This document shows positions 1-5,676 of a DNA stretch of 30,937 nucleotides, one piece after another. The stretch lies in the IMG/VR virus record IMGVR_UViG_3300043466_001016, positions 1 to 30,937 of that record, one strand, 5' to 3'. The position numbers and the translations under genes were made by a program. Numbering within the stretch: the first letter of the stretch is position 1; the number at the start of each line of letters is the position of its first letter. The notes under the pieces were generated by a model. It worked only from the letters and a program-made list of their open reading frames with translations. It had not been told where the DNA came from and searched no databases. Source of the DNA: a virus.

Positions 1-288
1 TCAATCAGTAAGGAACTAACATCTATGTTCCTTGAACCATTAGAGTTCGACTACTTCACAATACAAAGTTATAAAAAACTCAAAAGAGAGTTCGGTGAAA
101 CAGTAGCACATATATTCCTTACAACATTAGATATGAAACTACAACTCAAGGAAAGGGATATCTATACCTTATCAGTCGAGCAGTACCAATCAGAAATGGA
201 AAACTTTTTAATCACCCTTGAACGATTATACATTACCAAAGTAGATAAGAGGTCAAGTGATGGTGAGATGATGTCCGCTATGGCTTAA
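1..288 (+). CDS. Hypothetical protein, 3' part (C-terminal 95 residues)
   Basis: The window opens exactly at codon 26 of the gene seen complete at 30488-30850, so this is its second, 5'-truncated copy. The frame is open from base 1 to the TAA at 286-288. The two copies differ by one residue (Asn here, Ser in the complete copy, in the motif ME[N/S]FLITL) and by eight synonymous changes. The product is a soluble, helical, charged protein of unknown function with no recognised domain. The gene is followed by a T-rich stretch and a promoter-like site. The truncation comes from where the circular contig was opened and is not a broken gene. Confidence 0.8.
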   Translation, partial: SISKELTSMFLEPLEFDYFTIQSYKKLKREFGETVAHIFLTTLDMKLQLKERDIYTLSVEQYQSEMENFLITLERLYITKVDKRSSDGEMMSAMA

Positions 289-315
289 TTTTTTTTTCTT
301 TTTTTTATTGTAGTA

Positions 316-346
316 TTTGACTTTTGTAGATGTTGTGTTATATTTA
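316..346 (+). promoter_or_regulatory. Promoter-like site upstream of the early gene cluster
   Basis: TTTG at 316-319 and TATATTTA at 339-346 are separated by 19 bases, close to the Bacteroidota consensus TTTG-N19/20-TAnnTTTG. The same bases also read as TTGACT-N16-TATATT. The site lies downstream of a T-rich tract that follows the preceding stop codon, and about 25 bases before the ATG at 371. It shares TTGACTTTTG and TATTTATT with the site at 29741-29771. The promoter assignment is inferred from sequence only. Confidence 0.5.
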
Positions 347-370
347 TTATTATAGAAAACAAAATAGAAT

Positions 371-556
371 ATGAAAAAGAACAAACAAAAAAACTTTATT
401 ATTGTAAGAGTTATGGAAAATGGTAAATGTATCCACGCTCACGAAATCACCAATCTTTATGGTGAATTAGCAAAATATACCAAGAGCTCATATCCAAATG
501 AAGCTGGTGGTTATACAACCATAGTAGAAATCCCTGTAAACCCTATTCAACTATGA
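371..556 (+). CDS. Hypothetical protein, 61 aa
   Basis: This is the first gene after the promoter-like site at 316-346. The leader is A-rich with no Shine-Dalgarno. The N-terminus is lysine/asparagine-rich (MKKNKQKN), followed by a short strand (FIIVRVMENGK) and a C-terminal strand (YTTIVEIPVNP), suggesting a small alpha/beta or beta fold. I do not recognise the family. The stop overlaps the next start as ATGA (553-556), so the two are probably translationally coupled. By position it is probably an early gene. Confidence 0.65.
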   Translation: MKKNKQKNFIIVRVMENGKCIHAHEITNLYGELAKYTKSSYPNEAGGYTTIVEIPVNPIQL

Positions 557-750
557 AAACATTATTAGTAAGCGGAAACACATTAGAGGAATGGGATATA
601 GACCAAATCCTCACAGACAAGGTTAAATCAAAGGACAGAGAAATCTGTGATATGCTACAATACGAGTGGGACAATACAATAGGCAAATGTTGTGATGGTC
701 TTACTTACCTTGAGATAGAACAATTAGATAATCAATTCAACAATAGATAA
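553..750 (+). CDS. Hypothetical protein, 65 aa
   Basis: A small acidic protein beginning MKTLLVSGNTLEEW, with charged helical stretches and two cysteines (ICDML, KCCDG). There is no membrane segment and no domain I recognise. Its ATG overlaps the previous stop by 4 nt and its own stop lies 2 nt before the next ATG, so it sits in a tight early operon. Function unknown. Confidence 0.6.
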   Translation: MKTLLVSGNTLEEWDIDQILTDKVKSKDREICDMLQYEWDNTIGKCCDGLTYLEIEQLDNQFNNR

Positions 751-752
751 AA

Positions 753-971
753 ATGGAAAAGAAAACACTACAAAAATTAATTGAATGGAATGAAGTTATG
801 GTTTCATTACACAGAAAAGAAATTGAAAACAGGTATAAAGATATACAGGAAATAGAGATTGAAAGACAAAAACTCAACGATAAAGTATTAGACATACAAA
901 GAAGTATGGCTCCTTACTATGTGGAGATAAGTAAATTGGAAGGTGTATTAGAAGAACTAAAAAAAGGATAA
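753..971 (+). CDS. Small coiled-coil protein, 72 aa
   Basis: Almost the whole protein is charged and helical, with heptad-like spacing of Leu/Ile in segments such as IQEIEIERQKLNDKVLDIQ and ISKLEGVLEELKKG. It is probably a small coiled coil. There are no cysteines, no membrane segment and no catalytic motif. It starts 2 nt after the preceding stop. Function unknown; it may be a small regulatory or binding protein of the early region. Confidence 0.55.
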   Translation: MEKKTLQKLIEWNEVMVSLHRKEIENRYKDIQEIEIERQKLNDKVLDIQRSMAPYYVEISKLEGVLEELKKG

Positions 972-973
972 AT

Positions 974-1141
974 ATGGGAGCGATGAAAGAATACTACCAC
1001 GAGTACCTAACAGACACAGAGTTTGACCTTATGTTTGACGATGAGTATGAAATGTGGTTAGAGAATAAACAAATAGAAAAAGAAGAATATGAGCAAGCCA
1101 TCGGGGATGGTATAAATCAAAATTATTGTAGTTATGAGTAA
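974..1141 (+). CDS. Hypothetical acidic protein, 55 aa
   Basis: A short open frame starts at ATG 974, 2 nt after the previous stop, and ends at TAA 1139-1141. The product is very acidic and rich in Tyr, Glu and Asp (MKEYYHEYLTDTEFDLMFDD). An alternative in-frame ATG is at 983. The next gene starts inside it at 1134 in the arrangement ATGAGTAA, an 8-nt overlap used elsewhere in this genome, and the spacing matches its neighbours; both support a real gene. No family is recognised. Acidic small phage proteins can be DNA mimics or inhibitors, but nothing here shows that. Confidence 0.55.
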   Translation: MGAMKEYYHEYLTDTEFDLMFDDEYEMWLENKQIEKEEYEQAIGDGINQNYCSYE

Positions 1142-1658
1142 TCAAGAAATCTGGAAACAAATACCGATGTTTCCAACCTATGCGGCATCAAATCTCGGTA
1201 GAATAAAGAACATCAAGAGAAATACAATTATGGCTCAAAGTGATTTTGATAATAGACATTATCAAAAGGTGGGCATTTCATATAAGAACAAGAAATACAC
1301 CAAGAAGGTTTCAAGGTTGGTATGGGCAGCATTCAACGAATGTGATTGTCCCCAAACAATAGACCATATTGATGGAGATGTTCTCAACAACAAGATTGAG
1401 AATCTGGCTTGTATATCCAATAAAGAAAATTGTATGAAGAAGAATATTTATAATAAAAAAATAAACAAATACAATTTGGATGATGATAAGAGAAGAGATA
1501 TACTAACCAAAAGATTAAATGGTGTATCTGTATGGAAATTATCTTATGAATACCAAATACCTACTAACTATCTTTATACAACATTCAAAAGAGGTAGTTG
1601 GAACCACTTATGTTGGAACAACGATACAAACAATACAGAGACCTCGCTTGGAAACTAA
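1134..1658 (+). CDS. NUMOD4/HNH homing endonuclease
   Basis: The N-terminus has the NUMOD4 pattern (W..IPMFPTYAASNLGRIKN, about residues 7-26), a DNA-binding module of homing endonucleases. It is followed by VSRLVWAAFN and the HNH core: IDHIDGD with its His near residue 77, then NNKIENLACISNKENC. The C-terminal part (KRRDILTKRLNGVSVWKL..YQIP) reads as a helix-turn-helix. Known members nick or cut DNA to spread themselves. The C-terminal 49 nt overlap the next gene's start, as expected for a selfish gene wedged into an operon. No intron boundary is evident, so it looks free-standing. Confidence 0.85.
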   Translation: MSNQEIWKQIPMFPTYAASNLGRIKNIKRNTIMAQSDFDNRHYQKVGISYKNKKYTKKVSRLVWAAFNECDCPQTIDHIDGDVLNNKIENLACISNKENCMKKNIYNKKINKYNLDDDKRRDILTKRLNGVSVWKLSYEYQIPTNYLYTTFKRGSWNHLCWNNDTNNTETSLGN

Positions 1659-2101
1659 CCAAAGGGGATGAACGACACATAGACCTATTACACGACATTC
1701 TTATTCAACTTGAAACGAACGAGAAATGGAATAACCTACAGACACCACAAGAACAAATGTATTTCTTAACCAGAACCATATACAATCAATACTATTCCAA
1801 TAACTCAAAGTTCCAAAGAACATACAGAAGATTTAGTAGTGAATGGATTGATATACCTGATACGATAGATGAACCATACCAAGAAACACCAAGTGTGGAA
1901 TGGTTAAACAATCTACTCGAAGAAGAACTAAAAAACAATCCAGACAACTGGTACAACATAGGTTTATTCAAATTGTATATGGAACATAGGAAGATTGAAC
2001 CAATACATAAAAAAACTAAAATCCCAAGATATTCAATAAGAAAAACAATAAATGAAATGAAAGATTGGGTGAAACAAAAATGGGAGGAAAAATGGCAATA
2101 A
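1610..2101 (+). CDS. Sigma-70-like transcription factor, putative
   Basis: I place the start at ATG 1610; a TTG at 1598 in the same frame is less likely. The product has 163 residues. The N-terminal helical region (RHIDLLHDILIQLETN, then YFLTRTIYNQYYSNNSKF) resembles the region 2 layout of small sigma-like proteins of Bacteroidota phages. The C-terminus (IGLFKLYMEHRKIEPIHKKTKIPRYSIRKTINEMKDWVK, split here by position 1940-2090) has the spacing of a region 4 helix-turn-helix. If real it would redirect host RNA polymerase to phage promoters such as the repeated boxes in this window. Alternative: a generic HTH regulator. The family call is from memory, not a search. Confidence 0.55.
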   Translation: MLEQRYKQYRDLAWKLTKGDERHIDLLHDILIQLETNEKWNNLQTPQEQMYFLTRTIYNQYYSNNSKFQRTYRRFSSEWIDIPDTIDEPYQETPSVEWLNNLLEEELKNNPDNWYNIGLFKLYMEHRKIEPIHKKTKIPRYSIRKTINEMKDWVKQKWEEKWQ

Positions 2102-2307
2102 AATTAGACAAAAACGATGTTAAACTTATCAAGGACTTATGTGAGAATACCACACTATTTGATAGGGAAATAGCACAGATGTTCGGTGTATCGAGAGGAC
2201 ACATAACAAAAATAAAAAACAAAAAAAGATGGAACTATGAGTACGGAGCAGACACAGACACAGCAAACAGAACTGAAATTGAACGAAGAACTATCCTTCA
2301 CAGATAA
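2092..2307 (+). CDS. Small helix-turn-helix DNA-binding protein, 71 aa
   Basis: ATG 2092 overlaps the previous stop by 10 nt. Longer forms from ATG 2080 or TTG 2065 are possible. The core (LIKDLCENTTLFDREIAQMF, then GVSRGHITKIKNKKRW) is a classic helix-turn-helix: a tight turn at FGVSR followed by a recognition helix and a Lys/Arg-rich end. This type of domain also occurs attached to homing endonucleases, so a detached endonuclease domain is possible. More likely it is a phage regulator or DNA-binding accessory. The C-terminal tail (TANRTEIERRTILHR) overlaps the next gene. Confidence 0.6.
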   Translation: MAIKLDKNDVKLIKDLCENTTLFDREIAQMFGVSRGHITKIKNKKRWNYEYGADTDTANRTEIERRTILHR

Positions 2308-2563
2308 AGAAAAAGATTGTGAGGAGTGTGAAAAAGAAAAAGAGATTCAACTATCATTTGGATTATCAACCAGAGAAGAATGGGATAATGTAATCAAGTT
2401 GATAAAGAAATATGGACTATCAAGAGAGGAAATAAATTACATATATGGTTTTTATAACAGAGAATTGAAACAAAAAAAGACACCTGGTTGTGGTAAATGT
2501 TTTTATAATATCTGTAAAAACCTTGAAAAAAGATATTCTACCCTATTAAATGAGGGTAATTAA
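2237..2563 (+). CDS. Cys-containing hypothetical protein, 108 aa
   Basis: The N-terminus is Gln/Thr/Glu-rich and low in complexity (MSTEQTQTQQTELKLNEE). It is followed by CEECEKEKE and a charged helical middle, then GCGKCFYNICKNLEKRY. The four cysteines arranged C-x2-C and C-x2-C suggest a possible zinc-binding pair, though the spacing between them is long. No known family is recognised. It starts 71 nt inside the previous gene in another frame and is the last gene before the 2564-2721 intergenic region. Confidence 0.55.
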   Translation: MSTEQTQTQQTELKLNEELSFTDKEKDCEECEKEKEIQLSFGLSTREEWDNVIKLIKKYGLSREEINYIYGFYNRELKQKKTPGCGKCFYNICKNLEKRYSTLLNEGN

Positions 2564-2609
2564 TGGTTGAAAGATTGTTCGGGTTTTTGTTTTTCTATGC
2601 TGAAAATTG

Positions 2610-2639
2610 GGGGAGTTGTAATTTTTTTACTTCTTCCCC
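2610..2639 (+). other. Intergenic hairpin, possible terminator or attenuator
   Basis: GGGGA (2610-2614) pairs with TCCCC (2635-2639), and inside it GTAA (2618-2621) pairs with TTAC (2627-2630) around a five-T loop. A TATTTATTTATAGG stretch at 2641-2654, like that of the other promoter-like sites, follows directly in place of a U-tract. The hairpin could end the early unit or act on transcription from the packaging promoter. No test of its stability was possible here. Confidence 0.35.
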
Positions 2640-2640
2640 A

Positions 2641-2680
2641 TATTTATTTATAGGATATTGATATTATTTTTAATTTATAG
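2641..2680 (+). promoter_or_regulatory. Promoter-like region before the packaging genes
   Basis: TATTTATTTATAGG at 2641-2654 matches the downstream box at 341-355 (TATTTATTATTATAG) and 29764-29777 (TATTTATTGTATAG). A TTG lies 25 nt upstream at 2616. A second TTGATATTATTTTT follows at about 2658. It lies in the 158-nt gap ahead of the gene at 2722. Inference from motif repetition only. Confidence 0.35.
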
Positions 2681-2721
2681 AACATTATTTAATACCCTAA
2701 CTAATAAAATACAAATGGAAT

Positions 2722-2928
2722 ATGGCAAAAAGTAAATTACGAGGAGGCAAAAAAGAACATAACAAGAGAGTTGCCAAGAGAAACGAACAACTAAAGAAGG
2801 GGAATTGGGAACTTGAGATGTTGAAAAGAAAGATATACGAAGAAGCCAAGCAGAGATACTTGGAAGAACAACAGAATAAACCAACAGAAATCAAAATAAA
2901 AACAAATGACGGACATAATAATTCCTGA
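2722..2928 (+). CDS. Small basic helical protein, 68 aa
   Basis: The N-terminus is strongly basic (MAKSKLRGGKKEHNKRVAKR) and is followed by a long charged helix (LEMLKRKIYEEAKQRYLEE). The shape fits a small nucleic-acid-binding protein. It starts the packaging cluster and overlaps the probable small terminase gene by 23 nt, so a role near packaging is possible, but no function is known to me. The leader is A/T-rich with no Shine-Dalgarno. Confidence 0.6.
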   Translation: MAKSKLRGGKKEHNKRVAKRNEQLKKGNWELEMLKRKIYEEAKQRYLEEQQNKPTEIKIKTNDGHNNS

Positions 2929-3376
2929 TGATGACTTACCACTAACCCCATTAGCACCAAGACCAGCGGGGAGACCAAAGGGTTCCTTTGCAAAGAGAAT
3001 GACCGATGTGGAGAAAAGAACATTCATCAACAACGCAGCAAGAGAAATCTTGGAACACCACTTATCCTATAATGAGTTTGTGAAATATTGTAAGGACACA
3101 GCAAATATGTCTAAATCACAAGCAAACGAATACTGGACTAAAGTGTGGGTACTACTCAAGAAAAAGTTTGAGTTAGAGAAGGACAAACTAATCCTGAAAC
3201 ATACACAGAAGTATTGGGACATATACGAACAATCCTTAATCAATAATGACTATACCAACGCAAGACAATCACTTAATGACCTTGCTAAATTACAGGGGTT
3301 GACACAACCAGAAAAAATAGAAATAACAACTAAAACCATTAAATTAAACTTCGGTAATGAAGAAGAAGGAAATTAA
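2906..3376 (+). CDS. terS: Terminase small subunit, probable
   Basis: The protein would bind the phage DNA at packaging start sites and hand it to the large subunit. An AT-hook-like GRPKGS lies at the N-terminus, followed by a helical DNA-binding region. The C-terminal end (LNDLAKLQGLTQPEKIEITT and IKLNFG) matches a pattern I know from small terminases of Bacteroidota phages. Its 156 residues are typical. It lies upstream of the large terminase but is separated from it by an endonuclease, a methyltransferase and two small genes, which is unusual. Its last 20 nt overlap the endonuclease gene. Confidence 0.6.
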   Translation: MTDIIIPDDDLPLTPLAPRPAGRPKGSFAKRMTDVEKRTFINNAAREILEHHLSYNEFVKYCKDTANMSKSQANEYWTKVWVLLKKKFELEKDKLILKHTQKYWDIYEQSLINNDYTNARQSLNDLAKLQGLTQPEKIEITTKTIKLNFGNEEEGN

Positions 3377-3869
3377 AGAAGACGATAATTGGGGAAGACT
3401 GACTATAATTGAGGAAGTAGAACCATATAGGAAACCTTCAGGACAAACTCAAAGACAATTTAAATGTAGATGTGAATGTGGTAATGAGATTACCACTAAA
3501 CTATTTTATCTTACAAAAGGTCAAACCAAAAGTTGTGGTTGTCTAAATCTTGAACTTGTAAAATCAAGACCAATAACTCATAATCATTCAAGAACGAAGG
3601 AGTATAAGGCTTGGCTTCATATGAAAGAAAGATGTTATAATCCTAATACAACACAATACAAATATTGGGGTGGTAGAGGTATTAAAGTTTGTGATAGATG
3701 GAAACATTCATTCCAAAACTTCTTAGAGGATATGGGGTACAAACCAAGTAATGAATACTCATTAGATAGAATAAATTTTGATGGTGATTATGAACCATCA
3801 AATGTAAGATGGGCAACACCACTACAACAATCAAATAATAGGAGAAATATATGGAACAAGAAACAATAA
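3357..3869 (+). CDS. Zinc-ribbon HNH-like (homing) endonuclease, copy 1
   Basis: The N-terminus opens with WGRLTIIEEVEPYRKPSGQ and a zinc-ribbon pattern (CRCECGNE ... SCGCLN). It is followed by the block KAWLHMKERCYNP, YWGGRGIKVCDRW, F.NFLEDMG and SLDRINFDGDYEPSNVRWAT, ending QQSNNRR. This block is common in phage proteins annotated as HNH or homing endonucleases and ends in an HNH-like Asn/Arg core. It overlaps the preceding gene by 20 nt and the methyltransferase start by 19 nt. A paralogue lies at 6916-7464. Nuclease activity is inferred from the family. Confidence 0.7.
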   Translation: MKKKEIKEDDNWGRLTIIEEVEPYRKPSGQTQRQFKCRCECGNEITTKLFYLTKGQTKSCGCLNLELVKSRPITHNHSRTKEYKAWLHMKERCYNPNTTQYKYWGGRGIKVCDRWKHSFQNFLEDMGYKPSNEYSLDRINFDGDYEPSNVRWATPLQQSNNRRNIWNKKQ

Positions 3870-4906
3870 TGATGTGCGGGGACTCCGCAGAAAAACTAAA
3901 AGAACTACAAGATAACTCAGTTGATATGTTATGTACTGACCCCCCGTATGGATATTCATTTATGAATAAGGGATGGGATAAAGTATTACCTGATACTGAA
4001 ATATGGAGACAATGTTTTAGGGTATTAAAGCCAGGTGCATTCATTACAGTTATGGCAGCACCAAGAACAGATGTATTATGGAGAATAAGTAGAGACCTTG
4101 AAGAAGCAGGGTTTGACTTATCATTCAGTAATATAGAATGGGTTTATCATTCAGGGTTTCCAAAGGCGTCAGATGTTAGCAAGATGATTGATAAGAGGTT
4201 CAATGCTGAGAGAGAGGTTGTTGATAAAGTAGTTCAACCATACACTAATGGAAAACCGAATGTTTTGGGTGGAGGTAAAGGGATGGGAGAACATATTGAA
4301 TATGATGAGAATGGATATAAGATTTATACTATTACAGCACCAGCAACTGACATAGCAAAGAAATACGAAGGTAGTAAGGCAGGGTTCCAACCTAAACCAG
4401 CAAGAGAAATAATCATCGTTGGAATGAAACCTTTTAGTGAAGGTTCTTATATTGATAAGGTATTAAACTTTGAGGCATTACCTGATAATATCAAGATGAC
4501 TTATCCACTAATACAAACACCGAAACCAGCAAAGAAGGAGAAGGACTTTGGATTGAGTGGTGAGGAACAGAAGAAACCACAGAGGGACGAAGGACAAGAG
4601 AAGTTTAATGTTCCACAAAAGAATAGACCAACGACAGCAAAGAATATTCACCCAACGGTTAAACCAATTAAGTTGATGTCTTATCTTATCACCTTATTTA
4701 CAAGACCTGGTGATTGGATTTTAGACCCCTTTGGTGGAAGTGGAACAACAGGACTGGCTTGTAAATTGTTAGACAGAAACCATATCTACATAGATTTCAC
4801 ACAGGAGTATTACGACATAGCGGAGGAGAGGTTCCAAGTATCAAAACAAGACCTTAAAAAGTTATTGAAGGAAAAGATTAGTAATGGGCAGCAAGAGTTA
4901 TTCTAA
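3851..4906 (+). CDS. Beta-class DNA methyltransferase (N6-adenine or N4-cytosine), lacking the internal variable segment
   Basis: Transfers a methyl group from S-adenosylmethionine to a base in DNA, probably protecting phage DNA from host restriction. Catalytic motif IV DPPY is at residues 30-33 and the SAM-binding FGGSGTTG at 294-301, the order of beta-class enzymes. HPTVKPIKLMSYLITL precedes it. WVYHSGFPKASDVSKMI and FQPKPAREIIIVGMKPFSE are typical of a phage family in which an internal segment (GI.WLDDCRIP ... GRFPANLLVSDD ... RY.D.DKW) normally follows SYIDxxL. Here SYIDKVL (about 199-205) runs within about 13 residues to YPLIQTPKPAKKEK, so that segment is absent. It occurs instead as two downstream genes. 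The gene overlaps both neighbours. Confidence 0.85.
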   Translation: MEQETIMMCGDSAEKLKELQDNSVDMLCTDPPYGYSFMNKGWDKVLPDTEIWRQCFRVLKPGAFITVMAAPRTDVLWRISRDLEEAGFDLSFSNIEWVYHSGFPKASDVSKMIDKRFNAEREVVDKVVQPYTNGKPNVLGGGKGMGEHIEYDENGYKIYTITAPATDIAKKYEGSKAGFQPKPAREIIIVGMKPFSEGSYIDKVLNFEALPDNIKMTYPLIQTPKPAKKEKDFGLSGEEQKKPQRDEGQEKFNVPQKNRPTTAKNIHPTVKPIKLMSYLITLFTRPGDWILDPFGGSGTTGLACKLLDRNHIYIDFTQEYYDIAEERFQVSKQDLKKLLKEKISNGQQELF

Positions 4907-5306
4907 AGGTATAAGTTGGATAGATGATTGTAGGATACCTTTTGTAGATGAGAAAGACAAAGAAAAGAATACCGATGGTTTATCAAGATTTAATGACTAT
5001 AGAGGAAAAAGAATTGATTTAGGTTATGGATTTACTGGTGGGGAAAGTTATGAAATAAACACTCAAGGTCGTTTCCCCGCTAATCTACTTGTAAGTGATA
5101 ATATGTTGAATGATGGTATAATTTATAGTAGTGGAAGTGGTGATGGAAAAATGGAAATGATAAACATAAATGACGCACACCATTTTAATTTTATAGAAAA
5201 GAACAGAAAAGTTGTTAAAATGAAAGGGGTTCAGTATAACGACAAGGGTTCTAATTCAAGATACTACGACATAGATAAATGGTTTGATAATTTAATAGAT
5301 GTATAG
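4884..5306 (+). CDS. Free-standing methyltransferase internal segment, copy 1 (putative specificity subunit)
   Basis: The 140-residue product starts SKGISWIDDCRIPF, contains QGRFPANLLVSDNMLNDG and ends SNSRYYDIDKWFDNLI. These motifs, in this order, are those of the internal segment of phage beta-class methyltransferases, which the upstream enzyme lacks. No DPPY or FGGSG motif is present, so it is not catalytic alone. Its ATG lies inside the methyltransferase gene (23-nt overlap), implying coupled translation. The ends are nearly identical to those of copy 2 while the middle differs strongly. It may supply target recognition in trans; that is inference. Alternative: a decaying fragment, but the frame is fully open. 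Confidence 0.6.
   Translation: MGSKSYSKGISWIDDCRIPFVDEKDKEKNTDGLSRFNDYRGKRIDLGYGFTGGESYEINTQGRFPANLLVSDNMLNDGIIYSSGSGDGKMEMININDAHHFNFIEKNRKVVKMKGVQYNDKGSNSRYYDIDKWFDNLIDV
4904..4933 (+). repeat. Direct repeat at 5' ends of the two methyltransferase-segment genes (also 5307-5336)
   Basis: A 30-base stretch encoding the KGISWIDDC region is identical at 4904-4933 and 5307-5336. A second identical pair of 33 bases, encoding the RYYDIDKWFDN region, is at 5259-5291 and 5629-5661. Identical ends around divergent cores would allow homologous recombination to delete, duplicate or swap a cassette. Confidence 0.8.
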
Positions 5307-5676
5307 TAAAGGTATAAGTTGGATAGATGATTGTAGAATACCATTCGAGAGTGGTATTGTATTAGGAAAAAAATTACCAATACAAACAGGTGGAACAATA
5401 TATGGTGGAGGTAAAGGATTTCATAGAACAACAGAATTGGAAGAATATAAAGATGGTGGTAGATTTCCCGCCAATATACTAGTCTGTGATGATATGTTGA
5501 ATGATGGTGTTGTTAGTAAAGGTGGAACAGGAAAAAAATATCCACCACAATATGAAGATAAATTGCACGGATTAGGTGTTAGAAAAACATTACAAGTATC
5601 ATCTTTCAACGACAAAGGAACAAACAGTAGATACTACGACATAGATAAATGGTTTGATAATATAATAAGTGAATAA
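5299..5676 (+). CDS. Free-standing methyltransferase internal segment, copy 2 (putative specificity subunit)
   Basis: A 125-residue paralogue of the gene before it: YSKGISWIDDCRIPFESG at the start, GGRFPANILVCDDMLNDGVV in the middle, and NSRYYDIDKWFDNIISE at the end. The segment between is different (GGTIYGGGKGFHRT, KYPPQYEDKLHGLGVRKTL). It overlaps the preceding gene by 8 nt (ATGTATAG) and the terminase gene by 8 nt (GTGAATAA). Intact frames, coupling and conserved ends with a divergent core fit an exchangeable specificity part better than a relic, but no partner interaction can be seen in sequence. Confidence 0.6.
   Translation: MYSKGISWIDDCRIPFESGIVLGKKLPIQTGGTIYGGGKGFHRTTELEEYKDGGRFPANILVCDDMLNDGVVSKGGTGKKYPPQYEDKLHGLGVRKTLQVSSFNDKGTNSRYYDIDKWFDNIISE

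Larger units (their letters stand above)
1..375 (+). repeat. Terminal direct repeat, copy A (contig closure overlap)
   Basis: Bases 1-375 match 30563-30937 with nine differences, all transitions. Eight fall at third codon positions of the overlapping gene, and the noncoding 87 bases after it are identical. Sequencing error would not favour third codon positions. Two population variants joined across a circular or permuted genome explains the pattern best. The unit genome would be 30562 bp. Confidence 0.85.

Noticed and set aside
1598-1609. TTG 1598 as start of the sigma-like gene
   Set aside because: ATG 1610 in the same frame is a better start and removes only four residues.
2083-2096. GGAGG as Shine-Dalgarno for the gene at 2092
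   Set aside because: It is inside coding sequence (Trp-Glu-Glu codons of the previous gene), and almost no other gene here has such a site.
2675-3033. Reverse-strand open frames with hydrophobic content over the small terminase region
   Set aside because: They lie opposite Lys/Glu-rich + strand genes, which always give Phe/Leu/Ser-rich antisense frames; no start or operon context supports them.
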